Positions 7,023 to 17,084 of a DNA stretch of 34,716 nt are shown here, one piece after another. The position numbers and the translations under genes are program-made. Under the pieces are notes generated by a model. That model made no database searches. It saw only the letters and a program-made list of their open reading frames with translations, and was not told the DNA's origin. Position 1 is the stretch's first letter; every line of letters begins with the position of its first letter. This DNA is from Actinobacteria bacterium 69-20 (GTDB taxonomy: Bacteria > Actinomycetota > Actinomycetes > Mycobacteriales > Nakamurellaceae): positions 50,236 to 84,951 of the forward strand of contig MKSW01000006.1 of the NCBI GenBank assembly GCA_001897425.1, given 5' to 3'.

Positions 7023-8159
7023 ATGTACTGCCGAATGTATTGCCGAACCGAATCAGCCGACGCGGTCACTAACGCTGTGACTGGCGCTGCGACCGACACG
7101 GTGACTGACACTGTGCCGCCCCGTCATGCGGGGCCGGATCGTGCGGGGCCGCATCACGGCGGAACTGCCCGGGCGGCGGCCCTCGCGGCCGGCGTCATCC
7201 TCGCCCTCGCCGGCTGCAGCCACGCCACGTCCCCGGGCGGCACCTCGAATACCGGCGCCACGCAGTCCACGACAGCGGCGAGTATGACGAGCGGAACCTC
7301 GTCCGTGGAAACGCCCGTGTCGACGCCCGAGCAGCCCTCCACGTCGACGCCGCCACCGACATCGACACCGTCGACATCGCCGTCCCAGTCGACACTTTCG
7401 AGCAGCACGGCAGCCACTAGCAGCACTTCGGCCACCGCCGAAGGACCGATCCAGACGAAGGTGTACTACGTCATCGAGCATCGGAACGATTTGCGCCTGG
7501 CCCGCGAGATCCGGGGCGTCCCGACCGGAGCCGCCGGCCCCGTCGCCGCCGTCCGCGACATGATCTCCGGTGCCGAGGATCCCGACTTCCACACCACCTG
7601 GAATCCCGCGACGAGGGTGCTCGGCGTGGACGTCACCGGATCACTCATCACCGTCAACCTCTCGGCCGATGCCCGCACGGCGAACGTCGGCTCCGGCGGC
7701 GCGGCGCTCATGGTCCAGCAGTTGGTGTGGACCGCCACGGAGGCCGCCGGGCGTCCGGACGGGCGCGTCAGTCTGCTGATCGACGGCGCGCCCGCCGGGG
7801 AACTGTGGGGCGTGCTCTCCTGGGATCGGCCGGTGGCCCGCAAGGCGGCGATCGATGTCCTGGCCGTCGTGCAGGTCGACACTCCGCGCGAGAACGCTTC
7901 TGTCACATCGCCTGTCGCGGTGTCCGGCATCGCCGCGGAGTTCGAGGCGAACGTCCCTTGGCGCGTCATCAACCCGGCGGGCGCCGTCGTCGCGCACGGC
8001 CACAGCTCGACGAGCGAGGGCATGACGTTCGCGCCGTACTCGTTCACCATCCCGCTGCCGCCCGGCAAATACACCGTCGAGGTCCTCCAGGACGACCCGT
8101 CCGACGGCGCCGCCGGCCCGCCGTATGCCGTCACCCGGACCATCACCGTCTCGAAATAG
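7023..8159 (+). CDS. Lipoprotein with GerMN and Gmad2 domains
   Basis: 378 aa. A lipobox LALAGC places the lipidated cysteine at residue 65. The n-region is unusually long and contains short VTNAVTGAATDTVTDTV repeats; the start at 7023 is kept because GGAGG lies 5 nt upstream. Residues ~66-137 are a Ser/Thr/Pro linker of low complexity. Residues ~140-280 fit a GerMN (sporulation/germination) domain: TKVYYVIE, PVAAVRDMISGAEDPDF, VTGSLITVNLSADAR, QQLVWTATEA. Residues ~285-378 fit Gmad2, an immunoglobulin-like domain: ENASVTSPVAVSGIAAEFE to TVSK. Such proteins sit on the outer face of the membrane; their task is unknown. The linker contains a degenerate copy of the dispersed motif (GAGTATGACGA at ~7280). 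Confidence 0.85.
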   Translation: MYCRMYCRTESADAVTNAVTGAATDTVTDTVPPRHAGPDRAGPHHGGTARAAALAAGVILALAGCSHATSPGGTSNTGATQSTTAASMTSGTSSVETPVSTPEQPSTSTPPPTSTPSTSPSQSTLSSSTAATSSTSATAEGPIQTKVYYVIEHRNDLRLAREIRGVPTGAAGPVAAVRDMISGAEDPDFHTTWNPATRVLGVDVTGSLITVNLSADARTANVGSGGAALMVQQLVWTATEAAGRPDGRVSLLIDGAPAGELWGVLSWDRPVARKAAIDVLAVVQVDTPRENASVTSPVAVSGIAAEFEANVPWRVINPAGAVVAHGHSSTSEGMTFAPYSFTIPLPPGKYTVEVLQDDPSDGAAGPPYAVTRTITVSK

Positions 8160-8186
8160 CGTCCGAACCGACTGTCGCCCACCGCC

Positions 8187-8199
8187 TATGACGTTGTTC
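8187..8199 (+). repeat. Dispersed motif copy 4 (TATGACGTTGTTC)
   Basis: Exact match to TATGACGNNGTTC, 28 bp after the lipoprotein stop codon. Confidence 0.8.
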
Positions 8200-8317
8200 G
8201 CGCGCCAGCGCGGCCTATCCCGGCCTGCTCGGCCGAGCCCGGCAGTGCCCTACCCCGGCCGCGCACCTCCCCAGAGAACCGCCCCCTTGCCCGCCCGGCC
8301 GGCAGCGGTATCGACGA

Positions 8318-8330
8318 GAACATCGTCATA
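8318..8330 (-). repeat. Dispersed motif copy 5 (TATGACGATGTTC)
   Basis: Exact match to TATGACGNNGTTC on the minus strand, preceded by CGAG; ~78 bp upstream of the DCC-family gene. Confidence 0.8.
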
Positions 8331-8407
8331 CTCGAATTTCCGGTGCGACCGTCTCCGCGCCGCACATGCGCCGACCCGTCGCGGCCGGGCGCTGTTACCG
8401 TCGGGGC

Positions 8408-8776
8408 ATGGGCCGGGCGCTGCTGCTGTTCGATGCGGATTGCGGCTTCTGCACGCGGGCGGCGGCAATCGCGCCGAGGCTACGCCTCGATGTGGACGTG
8501 CGGCCGCTGCAGGGCGCCGACCTGCCATCCCTCGGCGTCTCGGCCGATCGGGCGTGGCGGGAGATCCCGCTGGTCGCCCCGGACGGGCGGGTGCGCTACG
8601 GGCACGAGGCGATCGCGGGAGCACTCGCTACTGGCGGGTCGGCCGCGCGGCTGGCCGCACGGATCATGCTCAGCTGGCCGATCGACGGTCTAGCCGCCGC
8701 GGTGTACCGGCTCGTGGCGCGGAACCGGCATCGACTGCCGGGCGGCACCGCGACCTGCCGGATCACGCTTCGCTAG
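8408..8776 (+). CDS. DCC-family (DUF393) thiol-disulfide oxidoreductase-like protein
   Basis: 122 aa. The N-terminus LLFDADCGFCTRAA carries the DxxCxxC signature of the DCC/DUF393 family, predicted thioredoxin-like proteins of the cytoplasm or membrane surface. Middle and end keep family-typical text (EIPLVAPDGRVRYGHEAI; YRLVARNRHRLPG). The ATG at 8408 starts right before the motif; in-frame codons upstream to 8366 look non-coding. It ends 14 bp inside the 3' end of the convergent gene 8763-9041. Exact redox partner unknown. Confidence 0.82.
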   Translation: MGRALLLFDADCGFCTRAAAIAPRLRLDVDVRPLQGADLPSLGVSADRAWREIPLVAPDGRVRYGHEAIAGALATGGSAARLAARIMLSWPIDGLAAAVYRLVARNRHRLPGGTATCRITLR

Positions 8777-9041
8777 CCGCCGGGATACGGCCTCGCTTGA
8801 AGTACGCCAGCGGCCCGAGGATGTTGATCAGTGAGATCAGCCGCCAGCGGAGCTTGCCGCCGCGGATCTGCTCGGCGGGGCGGTGCGTGATGTCTACCTG
8901 GGCCGCGACGAACAACGAGATCTCGATCGAGCCGAGAACGACGATCGCCACCCGGGCCGCGACCGGTAGGTCCTGCCATCTCTTCTTGTTCTTCACCGTG
9001 CGCGTCGGCTTGTCACTCAGCGTGTCCTTGAGCGTGTTCAT
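8763..9041 (-). CDS. Small PLDc_N-type membrane protein
   Basis: 92 aa. A basic N-terminus (KNKKRWQDLP) is followed by a membrane segment VAARVAIVVLGSIEISLFVAA, then ITHRPAEQIRGGKLRWRLI and a second hydrophobic part ending GPLAYFKRGR. This is the pattern of the 'phospholipase D nuclease N-terminal' domain (PF13396), found alone in many actinobacterial small membrane proteins. No catalytic PLD motif is present, so it is not itself a phospholipase. Convergent with, and overlapping by 14 bp, the DCC-family gene. Confidence 0.75.
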   Translation of the reverse strand: MNTLKDTLSDKPTRTVKNKKRWQDLPVAARVAIVVLGSIEISLFVAAQVDITHRPAEQIRGGKLRWRLISLINILGPLAYFKRGRIPAASEA

Positions 9042-9140
9042 GCGCTCAGTATCCGCGAGAAGCCCGCCCGTCGACAGGGTCTCAGGTCACGTGACGTTGC
9101 TGCGGGAGCGCTTCCGGTACACGGGCTTGACCGCCGCCGG

Positions 9141-9690
9141 CTACGCGGCGCTGTCCGGCAGCAGCCGCTCCCGCAACCGGTCCCATTCCAGGTGCAGCCA
9201 CGGGGTGAAGTGCTCCGGGCGCTCGGCAAGTTCGGCGTCCAACTCGGCCGGCGAGACCCAGCGCACCGCATCGATTTCCGTGCGGTTGAAGGTGATCGAA
9301 CCAGGGTCGACGGCGCCCAGGTACACCCAGCACAACTCGTGTTCGGAGCCGAGTGAGCCGAACCGCGCGTGGTAGGTGAACGTGAAGCAGAATTCGAGAT
9401 CCACGCTGACGCCGAGTTCCTCGGCGAGCCGGCGGGAGGTCGCCACCTCCATGGACTCGCCGCGGCGCGGATGGCTGCAGACGCTGTTCGCCCAGAATCC
9501 CGCCCACAGTCGCTTTCCCACGGCTCGCTGCTGCAACAGCACGCGACCGTCCGAATCGAGCAGGAACACCGAGAACGCGCGATGCAGGATGCCGTCCCCG
9601 TCATGGCAGCGTTCCTTCGTGTCGAACCCGATCTCACGATCGGCAGCGTCGACCAGGATCAGTTCCTCGGCGCCCGACGAGACGACGGCG

Positions 9691-9710
<20 letters not shown>
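9141..9710 (-). CDS. idi: Isopentenyl-diphosphate delta-isomerase, type 1
   Basis: About 189 aa. Interconverts isopentenyl and dimethylallyl diphosphate, the last step of the operon's pathway. Type 1 (Nudix-fold) signatures: GILHRAFSVFLLDSDGRVLL, the active-site cysteine in FWANSVCSHPRRGES, the Nudix-like ATSRRLAEELGV, HELCWVYLG with the active-site glutamate, and EIDAVRWVSPAEL, FTPWLHL near the end. No ATG or GTG fits; the TTG at 9710 has GGAGG six bases upstream (9721-9717) and is the best start, overlapping the mevalonate kinase stop by 20 bp. Last gene of the mevalonate operon, translationally coupled to it. Many bacteria with this pathway use the unrelated flavin type 2 enzyme, so type 1 is worth noting. 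Confidence 0.92.
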
Positions 9711-12033
<2,323 letters not shown>

Positions 12034-12072
12034 GTGCCTGTCCTTCGTCCTCGCCCGGTGCCCGATGCGACA

Positions 12073-13191
12073 TCAGCTACCGGAGATGGTCAATCCCTGC
12101 GGCTCGACGGCCATATCAATGATGCGGTATCCGATCGCGCCAACCGCATGTCGAAAGGCCTCAATGTGGTCACCGTCTCCTGCGAATCCGATCCCGATGT
12201 CTCCGCCGCCAGCACCGGAGGGCTTATAGATGACGCCGCACCGGGCCGCGGCGTTCCGGATCTCGCGGTGTTCCGTGCCGACGATGTCGAGTCCGGCGGC
12301 GCGCCCGAGCTCGTCCAGCCGCGCACCGTAGGCCTCGAACGCGGCGAGCAGCGCGCCTGCGTCGGCCGTATGCGCGGCCGAGACCCCAGCCTCGGCGATC
12401 GCAGCTAAGCCGTCTAGGTGTTCGCGGTATCGGGCCGGGTGGTCCCGCCGCCACGCCGAAAGCACGGCAAGCGACTCCGCCGTCGACGTCGATCGCCCGG
12501 TGAACACGCAGCACCACCGCACCCCCGCCGGCAGCGTGATCGGCTGCCCGGTCGGCGACGGACCGTTTCCGCCGCGGTACGCCACGACCCCGCCGAGCAG
12601 GGACGCGGCGATATCCGCACCGCTGCCCCGCCCGCCCTGCATCGCCCGGTGCATCACAACCAGTTGCGGCAGGTCCGGCCGGGGGCGCCCGGTGAGTTCG
12701 TGCAGTGCGCTGGCGAGCGCCACTGTGAGGGCGGCGCTGGAGCCCAGGCCCAGTTTCGCGCCCCGCTCGTCGAAGAAGGCCGTCGTGGCGAGCGTGGCCG
12801 AGAACCCGTGCCGGTTGCAGTCCGCATCGGATCTTTCGAGTATGACGCTGTTCTCGTGCCCGGGCAGTGTCGCACCGACATTGCTTGTGGAGGCGGGTGT
12901 TTCGCCCTGGTCGTCGGCCTGCATCGTGGACTCGATAACGTGGCTCACCAGGTGCAGCCGCTCGGTGGTCACATCGTCCGTATCCCACTGGACGTGCCCA
13001 TCGTCGGCCATACGCCCCACGGCGTCGAGTTCGAGATCCGGCGCGTGGACACGAATCTCGTCATACTCGAGGGGCGATATCCGGACGGTGGCGCGGCGGT
13101 CGATGGCAGCTACCAGCGCTGTCGCGCCTTCGAGGACGGCGTATTCGCCGAGCAGCATCAGCTTTCCGGGCGCGGACGCGATGATCGTCAC
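12073..13191 (-). CDS. Phosphomevalonate kinase
   Basis: 372 aa GHMP kinase that phosphorylates mevalonate 5-phosphate. Motif 1 is IIASAPGKLMLLGEYAVLEG, the ATP loop KLGLGSSAALTVALASAL lies at ~147-163, then GGRGSGADIAASLLGG at ~186-200 and the C-terminal YKPSGAGGGDIGIGF. The GTG start at 13191 overlaps the mdd stop by four bases (GTGA), so the two are translationally coupled. Two copies of the dispersed motif lie inside the gene in opposite directions: one encodes EYDEIRV (residues ~42-48), the other ENSVILE (~113-119). The second lies in a poorly conserved stretch between residues ~92 and 127 that looks like an insertion. Function is clear from motifs and from the adjacent mdd; it is a phosphomevalonate kinase of the actinobacterial/GHMP type. 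Confidence 0.9.
   Translation of the reverse strand: MTIIASAPGKLMLLGEYAVLEGATALVAAIDRRATVRISPLEYDEIRVHAPDLELDAVGRMADDGHVQWDTDDVTTERLHLVSHVIESTMQADDQGETPASTSNVGATLPGHENSVILERSDADCNRHGFSATLATTAFFDERGAKLGLGSSAALTVALASALHELTGRPRPDLPQLVVMHRAMQGGRGSGADIAASLLGGVVAYRGGNGPSPTGQPITLPAGVRWCCVFTGRSTSTAESLAVLSAWRRDHPARYREHLDGLAAIAEAGVSAAHTADAGALLAAFEAYGARLDELGRAAGLDIVGTEHREIRNAAARCGVIYKPSGAGGGDIGIGFAGDGDHIEAFRHAVGAIGYRIIDMAVEPQGLTISGS
12841..12853 (+). repeat. Dispersed motif copy 6 (TATGACGCTGTTC), inside pmk
   Basis: Exact copy on the plus strand, preceded by TTTCGAG, opposite to the coding direction of pmk. Read in the pmk frame it gives ENSVILE. Confidence 0.8.
13053..13065 (-). repeat. Dispersed motif copy 7 (TATGACGAGATTC), inside pmk
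   Basis: One mismatch to TATGACGNNGTTC, but followed by GTGTCC as in copies 1 and 3 and preceded by CGAG. In the pmk frame it reads EYDEI. Convergent partner of copy 6. Confidence 0.7.
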
Positions 13192-14201
13192 GTGGCGCCG
13201 CCGGTGTCGTTCAGTGGGTCGATCAGCCGGGCCCCGGGGCCGAGCCTGGTGGTGCGCACGTAGAGAACGCCAGGCACTTCGCGGAGCGCGTCGGCCACCC
13301 GGGCGGCATCCTCCGGCAGACACACCGCCTTCACCTGCGGTCCGGCGTCGACGGTGGAAAACGTTGCCACGCCGCTTGTTTCGCGCAATCGCCGGATCAG
13401 ATGCAGGCATTCGACGGTGGCGCCGTTCCAGTAGATCAGCGCGGGCCGGCTCGACAGCATCACCGCGTGCATGGTGGTGGAGCTGTGCTCGGAGATGTCC
13501 GCGAGGGCCGCGAAGTCGCGCCGCTCGATCGCGGCTCGGGCCTCGGCGAGGGCCGCCGTGGAGCTCGCCGTCCACGCGTCGTACAGCGGCGACGTGCGCC
13601 GCGAGAGCTCCATGCCCGCACCGGAACTCGTGGACTTGGCAGCGTCGCTGGTCACCGCGACGACCACCGCTAGTGGCCACTCGGTCGCCGCCAGCAGGGG
13701 AGCGGCGACCGCGTCCGATCCGTCGGGCCGCTCGCCCCGGGCCATCTCGACGAAGCCGCCGAAGACGGAGCGCGCCGCCGAGCCCGAACCGCGGCGCGCG
13801 AACTCGGAGAGCCGCTCCGGCGGGAGGTGTAGGCCGAGCGCGGCGTCGGCCGCGACGACGAGCGCGGCGAATCCGGACGCCGACGAGGCGAGCCCCGCCC
13901 CGGTCGGAAAGTCGTTCGTCGACTGTACGTCCGCGAACCGCGTGGTCCCCGCCTGCGCACGTAGAAGATCCAGTACCGCAGTGATTCTCGGGAGTTTCTC
14001 CGGAGCCGCCGCTCCGTTCAGGGTCAGGCTGTCCGCACCGAGACCGGGCGAGAACCGCACCCGGGTGCGCGTCCGCAAGTCGTCGAGCGTGATGGAGATC
14101 GACCCGGTCGCCGGAAGGTTGAGCGCGGTGTCGCGTTTACCCCAGTACTTGACGAGCGCAATGTTGGGCTGCGCGACGGCGGTCGCGTCCGTCGGGACCA
14201 C
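13188..14201 (-). CDS. Diphosphomevalonate decarboxylase
   Basis: 337 aa. Converts mevalonate 5-diphosphate into isopentenyl diphosphate with ATP. Seen in order: AVAQPNIALVKYWGKRD (residues ~9-24), TGSISITLDDLRTRT, STNDFPTGAGLASSASGFAAL (~94-114), RRGSGSAARSVFGGFVEM with the catalytic arginine region, AKSTSSGAGM, and TVDAGPQVKAVCLPED with the catalytic aspartate. The GTG at 14201 was chosen; an AGGAGG lies 11 bases before it and no nearer start in frame is credible. First gene of the operon mdd-pmk-hmgr::mvk-idi. The start region is separated by 122 bp from the end of the M20 deacylase gene, which leaves room for its own promoter. Confidence 0.92.
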   Translation of the reverse strand: MVPTDATAVAQPNIALVKYWGKRDTALNLPATGSISITLDDLRTRTRVRFSPGLGADSLTLNGAAAPEKLPRITAVLDLLRAQAGTTRFADVQSTNDFPTGAGLASSASGFAALVVAADAALGLHLPPERLSEFARRGSGSAARSVFGGFVEMARGERPDGSDAVAAPLLAATEWPLAVVVAVTSDAAKSTSSGAGMELSRRTSPLYDAWTASSTAALAEARAAIERRDFAALADISEHSSTTMHAVMLSSRPALIYWNGATVECLHLIRRLRETSGVATFSTVDAGPQVKAVCLPEDAARVADALREVPGVLYVRTTRLGPGARLIDPLNDTGGAT

Positions 14202-14323
14202 GGTCCGGCATGCCTCCTCACATCGGTGGGCGAGCCCGATCGGCACGGCGCCGCACCAACGGGGGCCTTGCAACGATACCCGCACACGTGCCACGGTCGT
14301 CGGCCCGGCTGGCCGCCGCGGCG

Positions 14324-15586
14324 TCAGGCCTCGTTGCGCCGGAGGGCGGTGCCGAGGTGCCGGGCAAGCTGCACCAGAACCCGCGCGCAGTCGGCCGTGT
14401 CCCGCAGCGACACCCACTCCACGTCGGCGTGTGCCCCGTCTCCCCCCGGCCCGAACAGCACGGTCGGGATGCCGCGCGCGGCGATGAACGCCGAGTCCGC
14501 CCAGTAGCTCAGCCCGGACACGTCCGGCGTATCCGCGCGGATGTCCTGGCAGGCGCCCGACAGCGCGGCGACCAACGGATGCGCACCGGCCGTCTCCAGC
14601 GGCGGGCGGTGCATCACCGTCCGGGCGGTCGCGCGGAAGTCCGGGTCGGCGGCCGCGCAGGTCGCGAGCAGCTGGCCGACCTCGCGCTCGACATCGGTCG
14701 GCGACTCGCCGGGCAGCGTGCGCCGCTCGATCGTCAGCCGGCATCGTTCGGGGATCGTCGAAGGCCCCTGCCCTCCTTCGATCACACCGGCGTGCACGGT
14801 GCCGGGGCCGAGGAGCGGGTGCGCGCGTGCCGCGAGACGTCGGCCGAGGGCCTCGATCTCGACCAGCAGCGTTCCGGTCCTGACGATCGCGTCGACACCG
14901 AGCTGCGGTCTGGAACCGTGCGCCGCGACCCCCATGACGTCGATCTCGGTCCACACGAATCCCTTGTGCGCCACGCCGATGGCCATCTCGGTGGGCTCCG
15001 TGACGACGGCCGCGTCGGCGACGAATCCGGCGCCGAGATGGTCCAGAACCCGTTGGATGCCAAGGCTTCCGTGCTCCTCGTCGGCCACCGCCGCGACGAC
15101 GACATCGACGTCGAGACCGAGCCGGGCCGCCTCCCGGCACGCGATCAACGCTGCCGCGAGGCCCGCCTTCATGTCATAGCTGCCGCGGCCGTACAGGCGG
15201 TCGCCGTCCACGCGGGGGACAAGCGGATCGGTCATCGCGCCGAGGTCAACGGTGTCAAGATGCCCGCAAAGCAGCAGCGTGCCCGTGGCGGGCCGTGGTC
15301 CGGACTGCGCTGCATCTGATTGCGCTGCGGCGGATTCAGCGCGGGATTGCGCGGGGCGGGAGCGCACCACGAGGGACGGCCTGCCGTCGCCGGAATCGAC
15401 CGGATCGACTGCCAGGCCTTGGGTCTCGCACCACGCGGCCACCCATGACGCGATCGATGCCTCGCCCACGCCGCCGCTCGACAGCGACGGGTTCGTCGAT
15501 TCGATGCGCACCAGATCCGCGAGCAGTTCAGTGATCTCGGTGCTGAGATCGATGTCCCTGTTGATGTCCCTGTCGATGTCGGGCAT
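14324..15586 (-). CDS. M20-family (ArgE/DapE) deacylase/peptidase
   Basis: 420 aa zinc-dependent amidohydrolase. Metal and catalytic motifs are visible: LLLCGHLDTVD, GRGSYDMKAGLAAAL, VADEEHGSLG with the general base Glu, TEPTEM, and the lid/dimer domain with GVAAHGSRPQLGVDAI; the last metal-site part is GIPTVLFGPGGDGAHADVEWV. It lies 45 bp downstream of a diaminopropionate ammonia-lyase gene. In E. coli the homologous pair is ygeY/ygeX (dpaL), so it may release a diaminopropionate-type amino acid from an acylated or peptide precursor (inference). A Gln/Ala/Ser-rich insert at ~78-98 interrupts the catalytic domain (low complexity, AQSRAESAAAQSDAAQSG). Start ATG at 15586; the N-terminus repeats DIDRDINRDIDL. 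Confidence 0.88.
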   Translation of the reverse strand: MPDIDRDINRDIDLSTEITELLADLVRIESTNPSLSSGGVGEASIASWVAAWCETQGLAVDPVDSGDGRPSLVVRSRPAQSRAESAAAQSDAAQSGPRPATGTLLLCGHLDTVDLGAMTDPLVPRVDGDRLYGRGSYDMKAGLAAALIACREAARLGLDVDVVVAAVADEEHGSLGIQRVLDHLGAGFVADAAVVTEPTEMAIGVAHKGFVWTEIDVMGVAAHGSRPQLGVDAIVRTGTLLVEIEALGRRLAARAHPLLGPGTVHAGVIEGGQGPSTIPERCRLTIERRTLPGESPTDVEREVGQLLATCAAADPDFRATARTVMHRPPLETAGAHPLVAALSGACQDIRADTPDVSGLSYWADSAFIAARGIPTVLFGPGGDGAHADVEWVSLRDTADCARVLVQLARHLGTALRRNEA

Positions 15587-15631
15587 GTGTCCCCCTTCAA
15601 GAATTGATCGGCGAAATGATCGGCGCTCTCG

Positions 15632-16783
15632 CTACGACCGGTCGGAGATGACGCTGTTCGCGGCTGTGCCGCTTGCGCCGCCGCCTGCCTGCGGCGTGCC
15701 ACTTCCTTCGGTGCTGAGCAGTACCAGCCGCGCCGAGGCATCCAGCCCGAGTGCCTCGATCGCTCCCGGCACGCCCCGCGCCGCCTCGACGCCGGCGGCC
15801 GAGGCCGCTCCGCATGGTCCGGAGTCGACACCGGCATTGCGCAGAATCGCTGCGGCCCAAGCGGATTCGCCGTCGGTGACACCGATTCCAGCATCCAGCC
15901 GGGCGCGGATCAGCGGCCAGGCGAGAGTCGATACCGTGCCGCAGTTCAGGCCGGCCATCGTCGTAAATGCCGATGTATCGACCGTCACCGGTTTGCCGGC
16001 CGCGAGCGACGCCGTCACACACGCGGCCGTCACGGGCTCCACCGCCAGCACGCGCGTGGGGCTCTGGCGATAGTGCTGCAGCGCGGCCTGCAACAACGAG
16101 CCCACCCCCGTCGGCACCGCGATCATCGCCGGGGTGCCACCGGCTTGCTCGTCGATCTCCGCGAACATCGTCGCGTACCCGTCCACGATCCAGCCGGGGA
16201 CTCCCTGGTACCCGGGCCAGGACGTGTCCTGGATGAGAACGTCGTCATCGGAGATTGACTGCGCGGCGAGAACGACCGCGGCGTCATAGATCTCGTCCGT
16301 GTCGAGGACCGTCGCCCCCTCGGACTCGATGGCGGCGACGGTGGACTCGGGCAGACCGTCGGGTACATAGATGCGCGCGGGCAGGCCGAGGAGTCGAGCC
16401 ATGCGGGCCAGCGCGCGGCCGTGGTTGCCGTCGGTCGCGGTGACCAGCGTGGCCGGTGTGCCGGATGATGCAAGTTCGGCTAACTCCGCGAGCGTCGCGC
16501 ACGGCGGGGCCGCGGATCGCGCGGATAGCGCCCGGTTCTCCGCCCACGACGCGCCGAGGATCTTGAAGGCGGGCAGCCCGAGGCGCGCCGATTCGTCCTT
16601 CACGTGCACGCTCGTGACGTTCCAGCGCGCCGCGAGCTCCGGCACCGGCACCAGCGGCGTCCGGGCATACCCGGGCATGCTGCGGTGGAATGCGCGGGCG
16701 TCGGCGCCGCTGGGTATCGCGGCGGGCATCAGGGTGGGCGCTGCATCCCGGCGAGGTCCGATCGCGAAGGGGCGCAAAGTCAT
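15632..16783 (-). CDS. dpaL: Diaminopropionate ammonia-lyase
   Basis: 383 aa PLP enzyme of fold type II that splits 2,3-diaminopropionate to pyruvate and two ammonia. Seen: FHRSMPGYARTPLVPVPELA, the PLP lysine in RLGLPAFKILGASWA, TATDGNHGRALARMARLLG (phosphate/Asn motif), IYDAAVVLAAQ, DTSWPGYQGVPGWIVDGYATMFAEID and VPTGVGSLLQAA, all typical of DpaL. C-terminal PLP motif region reads VLLSTEGSG. The last residues TAANSVISDRS are written by a copy of the dispersed motif (15647-15659), and another copy (16237-16249) lies inside the gene in the opposite sense, coding DDDVLIQD. Pairs with the M20 gene as in the E. coli yge cluster. Confidence 0.88.
   Translation of the reverse strand: MTLRPFAIGPRRDAAPTLMPAAIPSGADARAFHRSMPGYARTPLVPVPELAARWNVTSVHVKDESARLGLPAFKILGASWAENRALSARSAAPPCATLAELAELASSGTPATLVTATDGNHGRALARMARLLGLPARIYVPDGLPESTVAAIESEGATVLDTDEIYDAAVVLAAQSISDDDVLIQDTSWPGYQGVPGWIVDGYATMFAEIDEQAGGTPAMIAVPTGVGSLLQAALQHYRQSPTRVLAVEPVTAACVTASLAAGKPVTVDTSAFTTMAGLNCGTVSTLAWPLIRARLDAGIGVTDGESAWAAAILRNAGVDSGPCGAASAAGVEAARGVPGAIEALGLDASARLVLLSTEGSGTPQAGGGASGTAANSVISDRS
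15647..15659 (+). repeat. Dispersed motif copy 8 (GATGACGCTGTTC), at the dpaL 3' end
   Basis: Exact ATGACGNNGTTC match. It lies within the last codons of dpaL (minus strand), giving AANSVI just before the stop. Confidence 0.75.
16237..16249 (-). repeat. Dispersed motif copy 9 (GATGACGACGTTC), inside dpaL
   Basis: Exact ATGACGNNGTTC match on the minus strand, in frame with dpaL as DDDVLI. It is in a normal coding stretch, so this copy may be coincidental. Confidence 0.5.
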
Positions 16784-17084
16784 GACGCCATCTCAGCATG
16801 GCGTGGCCCAGTGGTCGAAGACCGCCGTCCCGTTTCGCCGGGTGGTGGCTCCTTCGTCGATTGGGGGTCCTGCAGGGTTGAAGGGCTTGTGGTTATGCAG
16901 GACTCCTTCGACGGGTTCTCTGGGTCCGCGCCGACGGGACATTTGCCGTACCGCGACACGCGCGGGATCGCGACCCGCCGCTGTTCCGAGCCGTCGTCGG
17001 CGTAGATCCGGTCGAACCGGCCCGGCCGGCTCGGGTCTCGGGTGACGGGTTGCCGCGGGCGTTGATCTGGGAAAGGGTGGGCCG
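16784..17084. other. 301-bp region, no confident gene
   Basis: Between the divergent dpaL and the 17085 gene. Several short open frames exist on both strands, but none has a convincing start, ribosome site or recognised family. A GGAAAGGGTGGG ribosome site for the 17085 gene is at its right end. Probably promoter region and decayed sequence. Confidence 0.4.

Larger units (their letters stand above)
8160..8407. other. Intergenic region with a convergent pair of the dispersed motif
   Basis: 248 bp without a gene. Forward motif copy at 8187-8199 and reverse copy at 8318-8330, again facing each other as at 3580/3686. Between them is a 12-bp palindrome GCTCGGCCGAGC. No T-run follows, so a Rho-independent terminator is not supported. 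Confidence 0.55.

Noticed and set aside
8228-8239. GCTCGGCCGAGC palindrome as a terminator
   Set aside because: No T-run and common in GC-rich spacers.
16784-17084. Small minus-strand gene reading RFDRIYADDGSEQRRVAIPR
   Set aside because: Protein-like for a short stretch but no plausible start or ribosome site, its start would overlap the 17085 gene, and no family was recognised.
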